From Acanthaster planci (lineage: Eukaryota > Echinodermata > Asteroidea > Valvatida > Acanthasteridae), in NCBI RefSeq assembly GCF_001949145.1, contig NW_019091434.1, positions 309,353-373,352 on the forward strand: a DNA stretch of 64,000 nucleotides, read 5' to 3'. Positions 12,601-22,505 of this stretch are shown here, one piece after another (positions within the stretch are counted from its first letter, which is position 1; each line of letters starts with the position of its first letter). A program made the position numbers and the translations under genes. Under the pieces are notes generated by a model. That model was not told the origin of the DNA and searched no databases. It worked only from the letters and a program-made list of their open reading frames with translations.

Positions 12601-13992
12601 AATGCAGGTCAGGACAGGTCTATCTCGTAGTTTTTGAGGCTAACCAAATGATCTGGTCCAATTCCCAAAGCCCTGCGCTTGAAAATTGACAGTTTAAGCA
12701 CTGTCAGTTATTGCTTTGTTCCCATCTTTTTAAATTAACTCCCTTTTTCAAAATGGCTTCTGGTAGATGCTGTCGGGATTATCATCATGCTGTTTGGGAT
12801 TTTCAGATTTCTCTTTTTGTTTGCCGTTAATGCAAATGACTTGAACCAAAAGGGTAGTAAAACACAATGAAATCAGAACAACATGAACAGCATGAGGTAG
12901 TATCTGTTTGGTGTGTTGAACTCATGCTATTTCTTACGTTTGAAAAAGCAATATGCACTCCCATTCACCACCCTACGCTTTAACAGTACTGACCTCACCC
13001 TTCCAACCTCCCCTCCTCATTCACCGATGATTACAGAGCCTGCCAGCACTGAGCAGAATCTGGACACCCTTCCCCATACCCCTGCTGTCACACCACCCCC
13101 GGTCAAGTACAAGCCCAAGGGCACCAGCGACCTCTTAGCGGCTACGTCCGGGGACCTTTCCAAGCCACCCCCTGACCCAGGTAGGCCCACCCCCTTATGG
13201 TTTAAAAGAAAGAGACTTAAAATGTGATGGCTGCCTTGTAGCATGTGCCCAGCACCTATGCAGTGATGCTGAGAGCTTTGTGCACATTCCAGGGAAACTT
13301 GGTTATGAATCTTTTACACTGTGTTCAAGCTAGTGCCTGCAGGCATTGTGTCTGGTGCTTTTTTAAGCAGCTTTGTGTGCATCACGATGAAAATTGGTCA
13401 TGAATTGTTCACACCATGCATGCTGTAATAAGTTCCTATGGGCATCGCCCCTGTGCTCTTTTGTGTGGTCATCACACGCAGCTCTATCTAGCATTTCTCC
13501 TTAAAATGACCACATCCATCCATGAGATAAACTCATTACATGACTCACAACACACCCCCATAGCTATCTGCCTTGCACTCACCTGTGTCCACACACTCGC
13601 ACTGTCATCTCTTGACTTTCCCTTTTTCTGTTTTTCGTCATACCTCATCATGTCTTCAGAGTCGTCCCCTGTGAAACGAATGCTTTTGCCATCTCACTTT
13701 AATACCATTTTTAACACTGTGAGATAATCGTGATGTTGTGGTTGATTAGATCTTTTTGATTAAAGTATCTCAAAAAGGGGGGGGGTTTATGCTGTATAAT
13801 GCATCTCATTTCATTTCCTTGGCATTTATTCCTCATCTGTTTTTTTGACCAGAATCCCTTCTGGAAATTAACGAGAAGCTGAGGCAAGAGCTGCTAGACT
13901 TGGACGGGGAGATCCAGTACATGAAATACGTCAACAAGGCAAAGGGCAACACCACACAGGCCCCCAAGGCAACCAAGGGGAAGAAGAGGTAA
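3500..13992 (+). CDS. KIF12: KIF12-type kinesin, 3' portion (5' exons lie outside the window)
   Basis: This is a microtubule motor gene of the KIF12 group. The coding exons seen are 3500-3650, 4846-4964, 5776-5880, 6407-6687, 7362-7562, 8833 into the gap at 8974, gap to 9877, 10436-10695, 12347-12607, 13037-13180 and 13853-13992 (stop TAA at 13990). Every measurable junction keeps frame and has gt/ag sites. The motor part shows switch II (DLAGSEK), [31 protein letters not shown] and the closing [14 protein letters not shown]. Next come a neck/coil region and the block [16 protein letters not shown], which I recognise as a KIF12 signature. The tail is long, basic and Pro/Ser/Gln-rich, and ends in a short coil and a Lys-rich terminus. 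The ATP-binding P-loop and switch I exons would lie before position 1. KIF12 is linked to epithelial and ciliated cells in vertebrates; any role here is inferred. About 2.09 kb of coding sequence is visible. Confidence 0.93.
4846..4964 (+). CDS. KIF12: KIF12 exon: microtubule-binding alpha4/alpha5 region
   Basis: The acceptor is ttttcag and the donor is gtaggt. The exon completes the Gly codon and encodes [10 protein letters not shown], then [19 protein letters not shown] and GVTLM. These correspond to loop L12, helix alpha5 and strand beta8, which contact tubulin in kinesins. It ends in phase 0. Confidence 0.95.
5243..5416 (+). repeat. 34-bp minisatellite, about 5 copies
   Basis: Five near-identical 34-bp units start at 5243, 5277, 5311, 5345 and 5379, each with the core gagcagtcggtcccctgcac. 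Single changes (gtccc to gttcc in unit 4, agtg to aatg in unit 3) distinguish the units. It lies in the KIF12 intron between 4964 and 5776. Confidence 0.95.
5776..5880 (+). CDS. KIF12: KIF12 exon: end of motor domain (alpha6)
   Basis: Thirty-five codons in phase 0 at both ends, with acceptor ctacag and donor gtaagt. It encodes [20 protein letters not shown] followed by [11 protein letters not shown], the terminal helix of the motor domain and the start of the neck. It is followed immediately by the neck exon at 6407. Confidence 0.95.
6407..6687 (+). CDS. KIF12: KIF12 exon: neck coil and Ser-rich linker
   Basis: The acceptor is tggcag and the donor gtatgt. The exon begins [20 protein letters not shown], a Leu-rich amphipathic helix resembling a kinesin neck coil. 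It continues into a charged Ser/Thr/Asp-rich linker ([15 protein letters not shown]) and ends RRETN plus two bases. The linker is probably disordered and rich in potential phosphorylation sites; that is inferred from composition only. Confidence 0.9.
7362..7562 (+). CDS. KIF12: KIF12 exon: conserved coiled coil
   Basis: It encodes [20 protein letters not shown] and further heptads through a closing LTKLDQLER. The [16 protein letters not shown] block is the best family marker outside the motor and matches vertebrate KIF12 in kind and position. The donor gttggc at 7563 is weak, and a MITE starts about 15 bp downstream. A 3-nt NAGNAG-like alternative acceptor (tacagcag) could add or remove one residue at the exon start. 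Confidence 0.9.
7577..7702. mobile_element. MITE family B copy 1 (CTAAGGCTG-type termini)
   Basis: Inverted ends cttaggctgcatccgaa and ttcggacacagccttag bound about 126 bp. The internal sequence (ctagagctaggtctaggtct) recurs in copies at 10839-10957 and 39281-39407. It lies about 15 bp after a KIF12 exon donor. Confidence 0.8.
8833..8973 (+). CDS. KIF12: KIF12 tail exon, runs into assembly gap
   Basis: The acceptor is tattccag, and the phase completes the Arg codon split at 7562. It encodes [20 protein letters not shown] and further Ser/Gln-rich sequence ending at GQHAG, where the N run begins. Its 3' end is hidden in the gap. Confidence 0.82.
8974..9592. other. Assembly gap (619 N)
   Basis: A run of N inside the KIF12 tail. 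Coding sequence enters on both sides in frames that disagree if the N count is exact. Confidence 0.99.
9593..9877 (+). CDS. KIF12: KIF12 tail exon, emerging from assembly gap
   Basis: The frame, set by the downstream junction (AA before gtgagt at 9878 plus T at 10436 gives Asn), reads [14 protein letters not shown] and then a Pro/Gln/His-rich stretch ([20 protein letters not shown]). The reading frame across the N run does not match the exon at 8833 if the gap length is taken literally. Either the gap is mis-sized or an intron lies within it. Confidence 0.8.
10436..10695 (+). CDS. KIF12: KIF12 tail exon
   Basis: The acceptor is ttcaacag and the donor gtaagt, with phase 2 in and phase 1 out. 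It encodes a Ser/Pro-rich segment: [18 protein letters not shown], then [16 protein letters not shown] and [18 protein letters not shown]. No domain is recognised. A MITE copy lies 144 bp downstream. Confidence 0.82.
10839..10957. mobile_element. MITE family B copy 2
   Basis: In opposite orientation to the copy at 7577. Ends are cttgggctgtgtccgaa and ttcggatgcagccttag, with the shared core gggcttccagagctacg. It lies in the KIF12 intron after the exon ending at 10695. Confidence 0.82.
12347..12607 (+). CDS. KIF12: KIF12 tail exon, Lys/Asn-rich
   Basis: The acceptor is tggtcag and the donor gtcagg. It reads [18 protein letters not shown] and continues with a strongly basic, low-complexity stretch ([29 protein letters not shown]). 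The phase agrees with both neighbours. A role such as secondary microtubule binding is only a composition-based possibility. Confidence 0.8.
13037..13180 (+). CDS. KIF12: KIF12 tail exon, Pro-rich
   Basis: The acceptor is attacag and the donor gtaggc. It encodes [20 protein letters not shown] followed by [20 protein letters not shown] and a Pro run. The phases (2 in, 1 out) match the exons at 12607 and 13853. Confidence 0.78.
13853..13992 (+). CDS. KIF12: KIF12 last coding exon with stop
   Basis: The acceptor tttttttgaccag is strong. The exon encodes [20 protein letters not shown], a short amphipathic helix, then [12 protein letters not shown] and a Lys-rich end (KATKGKKR) before TAA at 13990-13992. 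The helix could extend dimerisation in the tail; this is inferred from its heptad-like spacing. Confidence 0.85.
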
Positions 13993-15700
13993 CATCTGCT
14001 GGGATGGATGCCGAGGGTATCAGGCCCAAACCGCGATCCCGTCCAAAGTGTGCTTGGCATTTCATACAACAAGTGGGCGCAACCAACGTCTGCCCAAGTA
14101 TGGGCAAGATCTGAAGCAGTTGGCAGCCTGTCCTGTTGTTGCTGTGTGTGGTCAGCACACAGGAATGATCACGCCAGACTGCAGATGGTGCCGACATACA
14201 TTAGGTTCGACTGCTCTAAAATGCCGTTCATCACGTGGCCTTCCGCGTACTATCATGCAAGCAGTCCCCACCACTGGTTGCATATAGATTCATTACAAAC
14301 AGTGCAAGGTGATGAAATCCTTTGACACTTCTGAAATACAGGTGCATAGCCAATAGCATTGTTCAAAGGGCAGTAGCACTGTTTGTATTACCCCCACACC
14401 TAAACTGCCTCTCAGGGTGACCCATACATGTAAGAAGTACTAATGATACAAGCAGTGTGGATCCTGTCCACCTGCAGAATTTAGGACTTCTCCAGACCCA
14501 TCTCCTTACTTGGATTTGGGATGGAACCAGGATTCCTGCCTTTGTTGCTGTTAATAAGCAAAAGAAATTAAGAAGTAAACTGAGATAGTCCTTCACATAC
14601 AAATGTATGCGTTCAGTGCCGTTTCAGCCGTTAAATTGTTTGTCGTGCAATACATATTTCTACACTCTACCCAACCGCTGTGAGATTGTGTTCAGATATT
14701 TATTACCATTAAGTACAAAGGATACTCAGTGAGCCATGTGTGTAGCATGGAACTTTTGTTCTGTAGGACCCGATTATCCAAATATCTAAACTTTAATGGA
14801 TCCGGAATTCTAAAAGCGTGTGAGGAGCGAAATGCTAGTTTGTGAACCCTGTGGTATGGAAATTGAAAGCCTGAGTTAGGAGCATGTTCAAACAATCGTT
14901 GAAGGATATGGAAAGGCTTTTTTAAAAAACAAATTGATTTTCAAGCATACTTGCCATAGCATGTTAGTGCCCAAGCAGCATACAGTGTGATAAGTGATAT
15001 TACATTCTGTGCTGAAATTTCCGTCATTACTTGTAAGCACTGCTCTTAAAAGCTTGTGCTGGGCACTGATGACCAGTGGAACTGAAAAATTGCAGGACTC
15101 TCTCAAATCTCTGTTTTTTTCTCCATCTCGAGAGCTCTGCACTTCTACTCGGTTCATAAAAACTCTGGCTCAATGTGGCTGGAGTTGACATTTCACTAAA
15201 CTGTTTGATGTAAAGCCAAAGATGAAAATCCTTTGTCCTGACTTATGAGACCTGGCTGAAGTCAGAGAGGCAGGTAAATCCAGATATGCAGCCTTGCTTG
15301 GAAAACAGGCCCTCGATACTGCTAAAGTTGAAGGTATCTGCACTTTATACTCATTGATGGATTCGGGGTTGGGGGGGTAATGGAAGCCAGGCTCTTTCCT
15401 CCTCATAAAAATGTGGTCCTAGATCTACCCTTGTCTGCACCAGATCTCATCTGTGACCACTCAAATGACTGGCACGAGTGAATGTTGATGGTAGTGCACC
15501 GGGACTGTCCAGTGGTGGTGCGTTGCTGCTGAATATGTATGAGACACGTGCATCTTGAAATGATGTATTTAGGGTGTATACCTGGATTCTTGCTCTGCCC
15601 ATGTGTATATATGTACATACGCCATAATACCATTTTATGTTTAAATGTTTGTGAATAGATTTCAAACTGTACAGTGTAATAAATACTTTTGAAATGTTTA
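13993..15700 (+). other. Probable KIF12 3'UTR with poly(A) signal
   Basis: No coding signal follows the KIF12 stop. An AATAAA hexamer at 15678-15683 sits in an AT-rich context with a T/G-rich stretch just after it, as expected of a cleavage site. A second AATAAA near 16511 could serve a longer form. The UTR extent is inferred without transcript data. Confidence 0.45.
15678..15683 (+). terminator. Likely poly(A) signal of KIF12
   Basis: AATAAA about 1.7 kb after the KIF12 stop, followed by a T/G-rich stretch (tttgaaatgtttattttgct). Confidence 0.4.
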
Positions 15701-17261
15701 TTTTGCTTTTCTTTTGCACCTTTGCCAATGGCAGAAGTTGTAAACTTTGCCAAGGTTTAATATCTTCCTTTTCTGTTTGATTATACCAAGTCTGTGACGT
15801 TCCCCTACCTAAAGCAAAAGACCAAACTGAATGTGCCTACCTTGGGGAAGAGGTGAATTTTTGGTTTGTTTTCATCAAAATCTCGGCTTTGTTTCAAATG
15901 TTGACTTCACCCCATGCTTCACATTCACCTTCAAATGTTCACTGTTAATACTAGCTTTGAGTCACAGTAACTCCAAAAAAAAAAGCTAGGGACGGAAGCT
16001 CCCCCCTCGACACGTTCTCGTCGCGATGCATTTTTCTGCAGAGTTTTTCAAGTAATGCCTTGTAATCGTGGGATTTATAGTTCTTGCAAATAACCAGACT
16101 GGTCAGCCAAGTGATCGGATGCTGACGTCCTCACTGCGCACACAGGGGCGACAACACAACCAAATTTCACAGATGTAGTCACAAAGAGAATCTTTACAAA
16201 CATGCAAGGTTTCGCAAAGATATTAGCATTGGAGAGTGGATATCTCTGTGGGGGGGGGGTCATATCCCGACCCCTTCTCCCCTGCTGTGAGATGGTCCAG
16301 AAAAAAGCCTGGTTCCTTCAGGTTAACTCAGTTTCATTTGTCAGTGGTGGGGGGGTATCATGTCAAACTAGTGGTAGAATCACAACTCAAATGAGTTTCA
16401 TGCCATTGGACTAAAACCCAAGGAAGCTGGAACAACAAAGCTGGGATTTTGAAACACAGAAAAGCCATGTTTTATATGGGCTGGTGAGGAACAATTATTA
16501 AAAAGCTAGCCAATAAATGTGACAAGGTGTGTTTTGTATTTCATTATTTGAGTGTTGTTTTTGTTCTTTTTTCAGTCTGCTGTCTCGTTCTCATAGTCCA
16601 TTCCGCCAGTAATGAACGGAATTTAAATTCTTTACTTCACCCTCGGTCATGGCGATCACGTCGGCCATACCTCAGTGCCTTTCACATTGTGGCTGGAGTC
16701 ATGCGCTAGTCTTTTCTCAAGCGTTATTTGTACCGCGCATAGAGACACTGGTAAAGTGAAACTCGGTGGTTACTGTGATTTAGTTCCATGCTTTTGACTT
16801 CTAAAGTTCTACTGGTATATAAACCCTGCTGGTGGAGTCACAAATGTCGAGACATTGTGCAGACGTAGCTCAGTAATGTGACGTAATGTAGCCGCAACGA
16901 ATTTTCTTATTATATACTCCTCATGGTACGAAAATCTTTTACACTCGTATTTGGTTAAATGCACTGAAAAATGCACTTTTCCCGACACAAAATTATTCAC
17001 GCTTTCTTGGAAAACTGAGACTGCTGTTGCTGTGATGTCATTCCAGGGAAGACATAGTTTTTCTGTTACAACTGAAATTCACTTTCGGAATTTACTAACT
17101 GAAAAGGTTTTGAGAAAAGGATTAGTGCTTATCCGCTCTGAGGGGAACAAAAGAGGACGCGTTTTTAAATGACAAATAACGGTCCTTTGGTCGAACTCAT
17201 CGCGTAGGCGTGCAAATTTATGCGCGTTTGGCGCGTGACACGCTCAGTACAAATTAGTACN

Positions 17262-17331
17262 TGGCCGCTGGTTGGCTTCTTTTTCATACAAAGGCGTTGC
17301 AAGTCCAGGTTTTTTTTTATATACGTCCGTG
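17262..17331 (+). repeat. Dispersed repeat, copy 1
   Basis: It begins tggccgctggttggcttct and contains catacaaaggcgttgcaagt. It is nearly identical to 18822-18893 and more distantly related to 19056-19118. A single N precedes it at 17261. The element type is not recognised. Confidence 0.7.
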
Positions 17332-18821
17332 ATTTACGCTGGACTGTTTGGTCTTCGCGTGTGCGCTGAACGCTTGCAGGTGCCCGATTGGAAAACTTCT
17401 CACCAGCGTCTTTCTTTCGCTGTTAAGAATGCGCTTCAACTTACATGTAGGGCGGATAGCTCAGCACATAAACAACAATAAATCGGCAAAGAAGAGAAAA
17501 TTTATTCGGGCAAAAAGTACAAAAATGCAGGACTCTTCTTGTGCAGAGTCACCCGCGACATTTAGGCTTTCTTCTTGGGATGACATCACAGTTTAGCCAC
17601 GCCGAATATGAAAATACTAATTAGCAACAAGGACGTAAAATACCTTTTGAAATAGTGAAATGAAAGTTGAAAATATGGTTAACTGAGACATAGAGGTTTG
17701 GAAGTTTTTATCAAAACAAAATAATTGCAACACCACTTGGGATAGCCAATGCTTTCCTTCATGTTTGATTGTTTCTGTGCTTTGCTCCGTTAACAACAAA
17801 GGCTAATTTTAATGATAATTATGAAAAAGCACTCTATCTAGGACGTGAACCAGTAAGTCTAGAGCAGCGGGCTTATGTCATACTATAAAAACAATCATAT
17901 TTTATTATACAGTTGTTACTGCAGGAACTAAACAAGAAAATTAAGAAAGAGAACTCCATCGTATTTCCTGTAGTAAAAAACACAATCTAGTTATTTCAAA
18001 TGCAAGGAGTAATTAAATAATTAAGTCTTGTTCTTGTACATCAGAGAGGAGTTTAAGAAATCTGAACATTTTTGAGAGAGTGTATCAACATCGAATGAGT
18101 TTGTACGAAGGCCTTGGAGAGATACATGTATGGTGGAAAATTTAATTCATGTCTTTTTCCTCTATCGAATTACTGTTTGTTCCCACGATTTATACTTAGT
18201 TTGTTTGAACGAATCACTCATTCGTTTGCGGAAATTACTAATTGGTGCGCCAAGAATTTCAGGAGGAAAGCCTCGAGTTCTGTGTGTGAGTTTCGTCTTC
18301 ACCATGCACGCACCGTCGGGAAAGACTTCCCACTCTGGCCATTTATACTCCCTCCCCGTAACAGGGAAAAAGGTAATTTCGTTCGGTTGAGCGGGGCTGA
18401 TTGAATTGAGGCAAATTACGTAGCAGGGGGAAAAAGATCTGGCAGAGAAAACAAAAACAAAACCGTCTTCCGCACCGATAACGTAATAATAAGGCAAATA
18501 ACAAGTATCACTCCCTGACTTTTGAATAAGGAAAAGACGGTTAATATTATGTATGATGCTCTGCAAATCGCTCTGCAGAAGGCTTTTTGAGTAAGGCCGT
18601 GTCCAAAACCATGTCTTGGGCTACAGTCGCTCTTTGCGCCAATAAAGAAACTGCAGCCAAGCACGACGTCTCGCCACTGACACATATTTAAAAAAAATCT
18701 GCACTCTGCGCAATGCCCTTAATCAGCTTGTACAGATCACTGAATCCACTTGCAGCCATTTAACCGAGCCGAATACAAAGCTTGCCCGGCGGCTCGCCTT
18801 TGTTCTCCCTGGCGTCGGTAA

Positions 18822-18893
18822 AATGGCCGCTGGTTGGCTTCTATTTCATACAAAGGCGTTGCAAGTCCAGATTTCTTTTTTTACATACGTCCG
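18822..18893 (+). repeat. Dispersed repeat, copy 2
   Basis: Same core as 17262-17331 (tggccgctggttggcttct, caaaggcgttgcaagtccag), about 1.56 kb downstream in the same orientation. Confidence 0.7.
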
Positions 18894-19055
18894 TGCGTCT
18901 CGCAGTGTCCTTTTTATTAAGTTAACATGAGTTCTTGAAGTCACCGGCGGCCATCTTACCGTGCCAAAAACAAAAGCAATACGAAGGCTTACTCGCAATT
19001 GCCAAACAAATCATTCGTGACAACACAAGTCGTGAGACAGCGATCACCTTTTTGT

Positions 19056-19118
19056 AATGGCCGCCGGTGGTTTCATTTGATACCGTACAAAAACGTTGCC
19101 ATTCCAGACTTTTTATTT
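19056..19118 (+). repeat. Dispersed repeat, diverged copy 3
   Basis: Related core with changes: tggccgccggtggtttcat, then acaaaaacgttgccattccag. Regular spacing with the two upstream copies suggests an old local duplication. Confidence 0.5.
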
Positions 19119-20450
19119 GATTTGCCTACAGCCAAGCTGAAGGTAGCTGCGATCTGTGCCAGGGTTACGTAATACTCAACGCCCAAAGAAGCGTCAGTTC
19201 GAAGCTGCACAATGCCGTGTTTCCCGAATTCTTTCAAGTCAGTTGGACAAATTGAGGGACGGGAACCTGTCTGCCTGCTAAGGAACTCGTGGTGTAACGG
19301 GCATTCATAAATTCGCAGGCGAATGGTGGGGCTAAAATGTATATTTCTCACGTCCACGTCGTCTCGACAGCCCACTGAGTAAGTCTACCTTATGAAACTA
19401 ATTTGTTGTGACTCTGATAGGTTAGGCGAAAGTGACTTCTGATGTTGATGTAGTTCAAGTAGAAGTGCGGCGAAATTCTGAGTTCAAGAACATGGCGACG
19501 TTCTCTTTTGGTTGGGTGAGTCAGTAAAAACATGCGCATGTACATGTACATGTACAAAGTCAACTTTGTGTAACGATTAATCCAACATTTCCTTAGGAGA
19601 ATTTTACTGGCGTAAGTAGAAATGGGCAAATAATCGCTAAAATGAAGTCAAATAAATAAGGTAACATAAATAAAATAAAATATTGCAAATTATATAAAAT
19701 AAATTATGATGAAATAAAATAAAATAAATACAAACCATAAAGTAAATGGAATAAAATGAGGTTAAATAAACTTGGGAAAGAGTTCCATATACGGACAACA
19801 CTAATTTCCCATTAAAATGTTGCAACAGCCGTCAGAGAGTGATAACATATCCTAAAAAGTACAATTTAGGTAAGAAAATTCTGAAGGGCTTACTTAAAAT
19901 ACACTTAAGTTTTTTGAGACACGTCTCGTAGGTTTATGCACAGGGCATCAAGAGTTGTCCATAACAGAGCTCTTTTCTTTTAGGTCAGCAATTTAGATCA
20001 AGATTAGGGAGTGAAAGTTATGAAAAAGGAGCATATAACCGTTTGCATGTGAATACACTGGTAATATGCACTGTGCTGTGTGGACATCTAACACAATTAC
20101 TGCATACACTAATTGTTCTTTATTTTGAAATAGAATCCTATAAAACACTTTAAAATGAGGTTATATCACTCAGTGTGCTGTTCTGACGGATGCCATATGT
20201 TCTACTTCAGTATCTCGATATCAAGAGGATAGGACCTTGCACCGCATTCTGAATATTTCTGATGGTTTTGGAAAATTGTGGTGCATTTTGAAGACTGCAA
20301 CAATTCGGTTATCCCGGATGACGGGTTATTGCACTTAGTTCTGGTCACCTTGTCTACTCGGCTGCAATGATGGCCACATCCGCACAGTTGTCCAATGGAA
20401 TTCAACGCTGACAATTTGAAAAATGCTGTTGATTAATTAACTGCAGGTGA

Positions 20451-21847
20451 CTAAGAATGTACACCTCTACTTCGGTATACTAAGCTCCGAAATGCTTGAA
20501 GAAACTCCCTGTTTCTCCAGTAATAAATGATACCATTGAGCCAACAGTTACTGATGAATATCGAGTAAGCAATCATATCCAGACCACTTGAGATGGAAAT
20601 GTGTCTCGATTTCAGCAAATGGATAATGAGCTGAGGAGCCAGCTTAGACATAAAACTCCAGTTATGATAAGTACTGTCGTGGCAGGTTTTGTACTCATCC
20701 GTGGGGCGTCATTTCTGCCGGGGGGGGTTGCCAATGTGATTTAGCGCTGTAATGCGTCGAGCCTGCCGTCTCGCCACTTTCAGAATGTAAACGTATAGAA
20801 TCAAAATAGTTCCCAGAGGAATTGTGATGGAACAAATGGTTCCATATCGATACACTGCTAGAGCTCCGTATTCACAAGTACCATCGCTGGAAATCGTGGC
20901 TGGAAATAGCAGTCCAAACAAAATTAGGAAGATGACAAACAAAAGTGTCCACAATACAGTAGTGATGATCTTTGATCTTAGTGGCGTCATTAGATTTGGG
21001 TAGCGAAGTGAGTAGGCGATAGCAAGAAAACGATCTGTGGTTAGAAGAAGAAGGGACAAAATGCTCGTCGAATACAGCGTTGGCGCCACAATTTTCCACA
21101 AAACACACAAAAGATTTCCAAGTACCCATCGTTTATAAATGCGAGTAAGTAGGTTAGGAGTTGCACTGAACATTCTATTACACAAATCTGATGTGGTAAG
21201 AGACATCAGAAAGATTTTGGTAGTGTCTTGAATGCCTCTGGGGCAGCGAAGAACTAGAAGGCTCAAGACGTTAAGCACGATAATGAGCAGAATAGTTACA
21301 GGTTGTAAAGCGATTCCGAATATGATGACAGTGTCTCGGAGCTCCACTGATGGATCCTTGTAATGGATATAGAGGGATCCCATTACGACGCTTTTAGCAT
21401 CAACCTGCGCACTTCCGCGTTTGAAAACGAGGCTTTATGTGTCAGCTTCAATTCCTAATACAATCAGACGATTGAAAGTAAGGAGTCAAGACACCAAATA
21501 CATAAAGGTATATTAAATTCGGACTGTTCAGGCTGCAAACGTTTTGGAAAAGTCTTTCAGGATGACTCAACAAGTGAATCAAAAGAAAAAAATAACGGTA
21601 ATTTACCGCGATCTAACGTACCGGTACCTGCGATGGTTGTGTGTCCGCATGTGTAATGGGCGTGGCTTGTGCAGTGGGCGTGGTTTAAACTGAAGCGGCG
21701 TCACACTTACGAACCAGATACTGCATGGACTGTGTCGACTATGCGGGCAAGCGCGACTAAGTTCAACCTAGAGAGCCTCGGTTTCGATGAGGATATGCGC
21801 AGACGGCGGTAATGTGAAATCCCTCTGTTGGACTCGTTTACATCCAT
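20451..21847 (-). pseudogene. Broken paralog of the adjacent class A GPCR
   Basis: A close paralog of the gene at 22506-23444. Its original ATG (21845-21847) and seven codons (MDVNESN) are separated from the rest by a 454-bp MITE (21372-21825). The body resumes at IHYKDPSVELRD and is well conserved through TM5 (LGTILILYVYILKVARRQ). A run of eight G at 20720-20727, against gggaggg in the paralog, shifts the frame and leads to an early stop (NPPRQK). A 1-nt deletion near 20636 restores the original frame for TM6-TM7 (APQLIIHLL to the stop at 20451). The segment between the indels has lost the usual TM6 approach. A truncated reading frame 20709-21383 remains, starting at an ATG donated by the MITE. 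The G-run indel could be an assembly error; the MITE could not. Confidence 0.88.
21372..21825. mobile_element. MITE family A copy 1, inserted in GPCR pseudogene
   Basis: 454 bp with termini agagggatcccattacgac and gtgaaatccctctg, and no coding capacity. The paralog at 23422-23434 shows the empty site (ggatattggacgcg), which proves insertion. Ends fit a CAGAGGGAT-type terminal repeat and TA target as in Tc1/mariner-derived MITEs; the class assignment is inferred. Relatives are at 28832-29222 and 47088-47518. Confidence 0.9.
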
Positions 21848-22505
21848 TACATTCAGACTTGCATTGGCCAAAACATGTATGAAGGACAAAGCTGCGACAC
21901 CACAGGTCTGACTGACTTCTATTGATTATTTTTCCAAATGAAATTGTCGACGTCTTATCTCTATACAAAGTTGATCGCCATATGTGCTTAGCAATTATGC
22001 ACAGGGCATCAAGTGTTCTCCATATACGGAACTCTTTTCTTTTAGTTCAGCAATTCAAATCAAACATTGGGAGTGAAAATCATATGAAAAACGAGCCTAA
22101 CTCGGTTGGCATGCGAATACACCATTAATGTGGAGGACATCGAACATAATGTCTGCATACAAGTTTTTGTTCTGTGTTTTGAAATAGAATCCCATTAAAA
22201 AACTTTTAAAGTGAGGTTATATCACTCAGTGTGCTGTTCTGACGGATGCCATATGTTCCACTTTAGTGTTTCGATATCAAGAGGATATGACCTTGCACTG
22301 CATTCTGAATATTTCTGATGGTTTAGGAATATTGTGGTGCATTTTGAAGACTGCGACAACTCGGTTATTCCGGATGACGGGTTGTTGCACATAGTTTTGG
22401 TCACCTTGTCTACTCGGCTGCAATGATGGCCACATCTGCACAGTTGTCCAATGGAATTCCACGCTGACAATTTGAAAATGTTGTTGATTAATTAAGTGCA
22501 GGTGA

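Larger units (their letters stand above)
15701..19936. other. Intergenic region between KIF12 and GPCR cluster
   Basis: I see no supported gene here. Open frames are short and lack family motifs. Contents are G-run tracts near 16250 and 16350, dispersed repeats at 17262, 18822 and 19056, an AT/TAAA-rich low-complexity patch near 19655-19750, and a single N at 17261. Confidence 0.6.
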
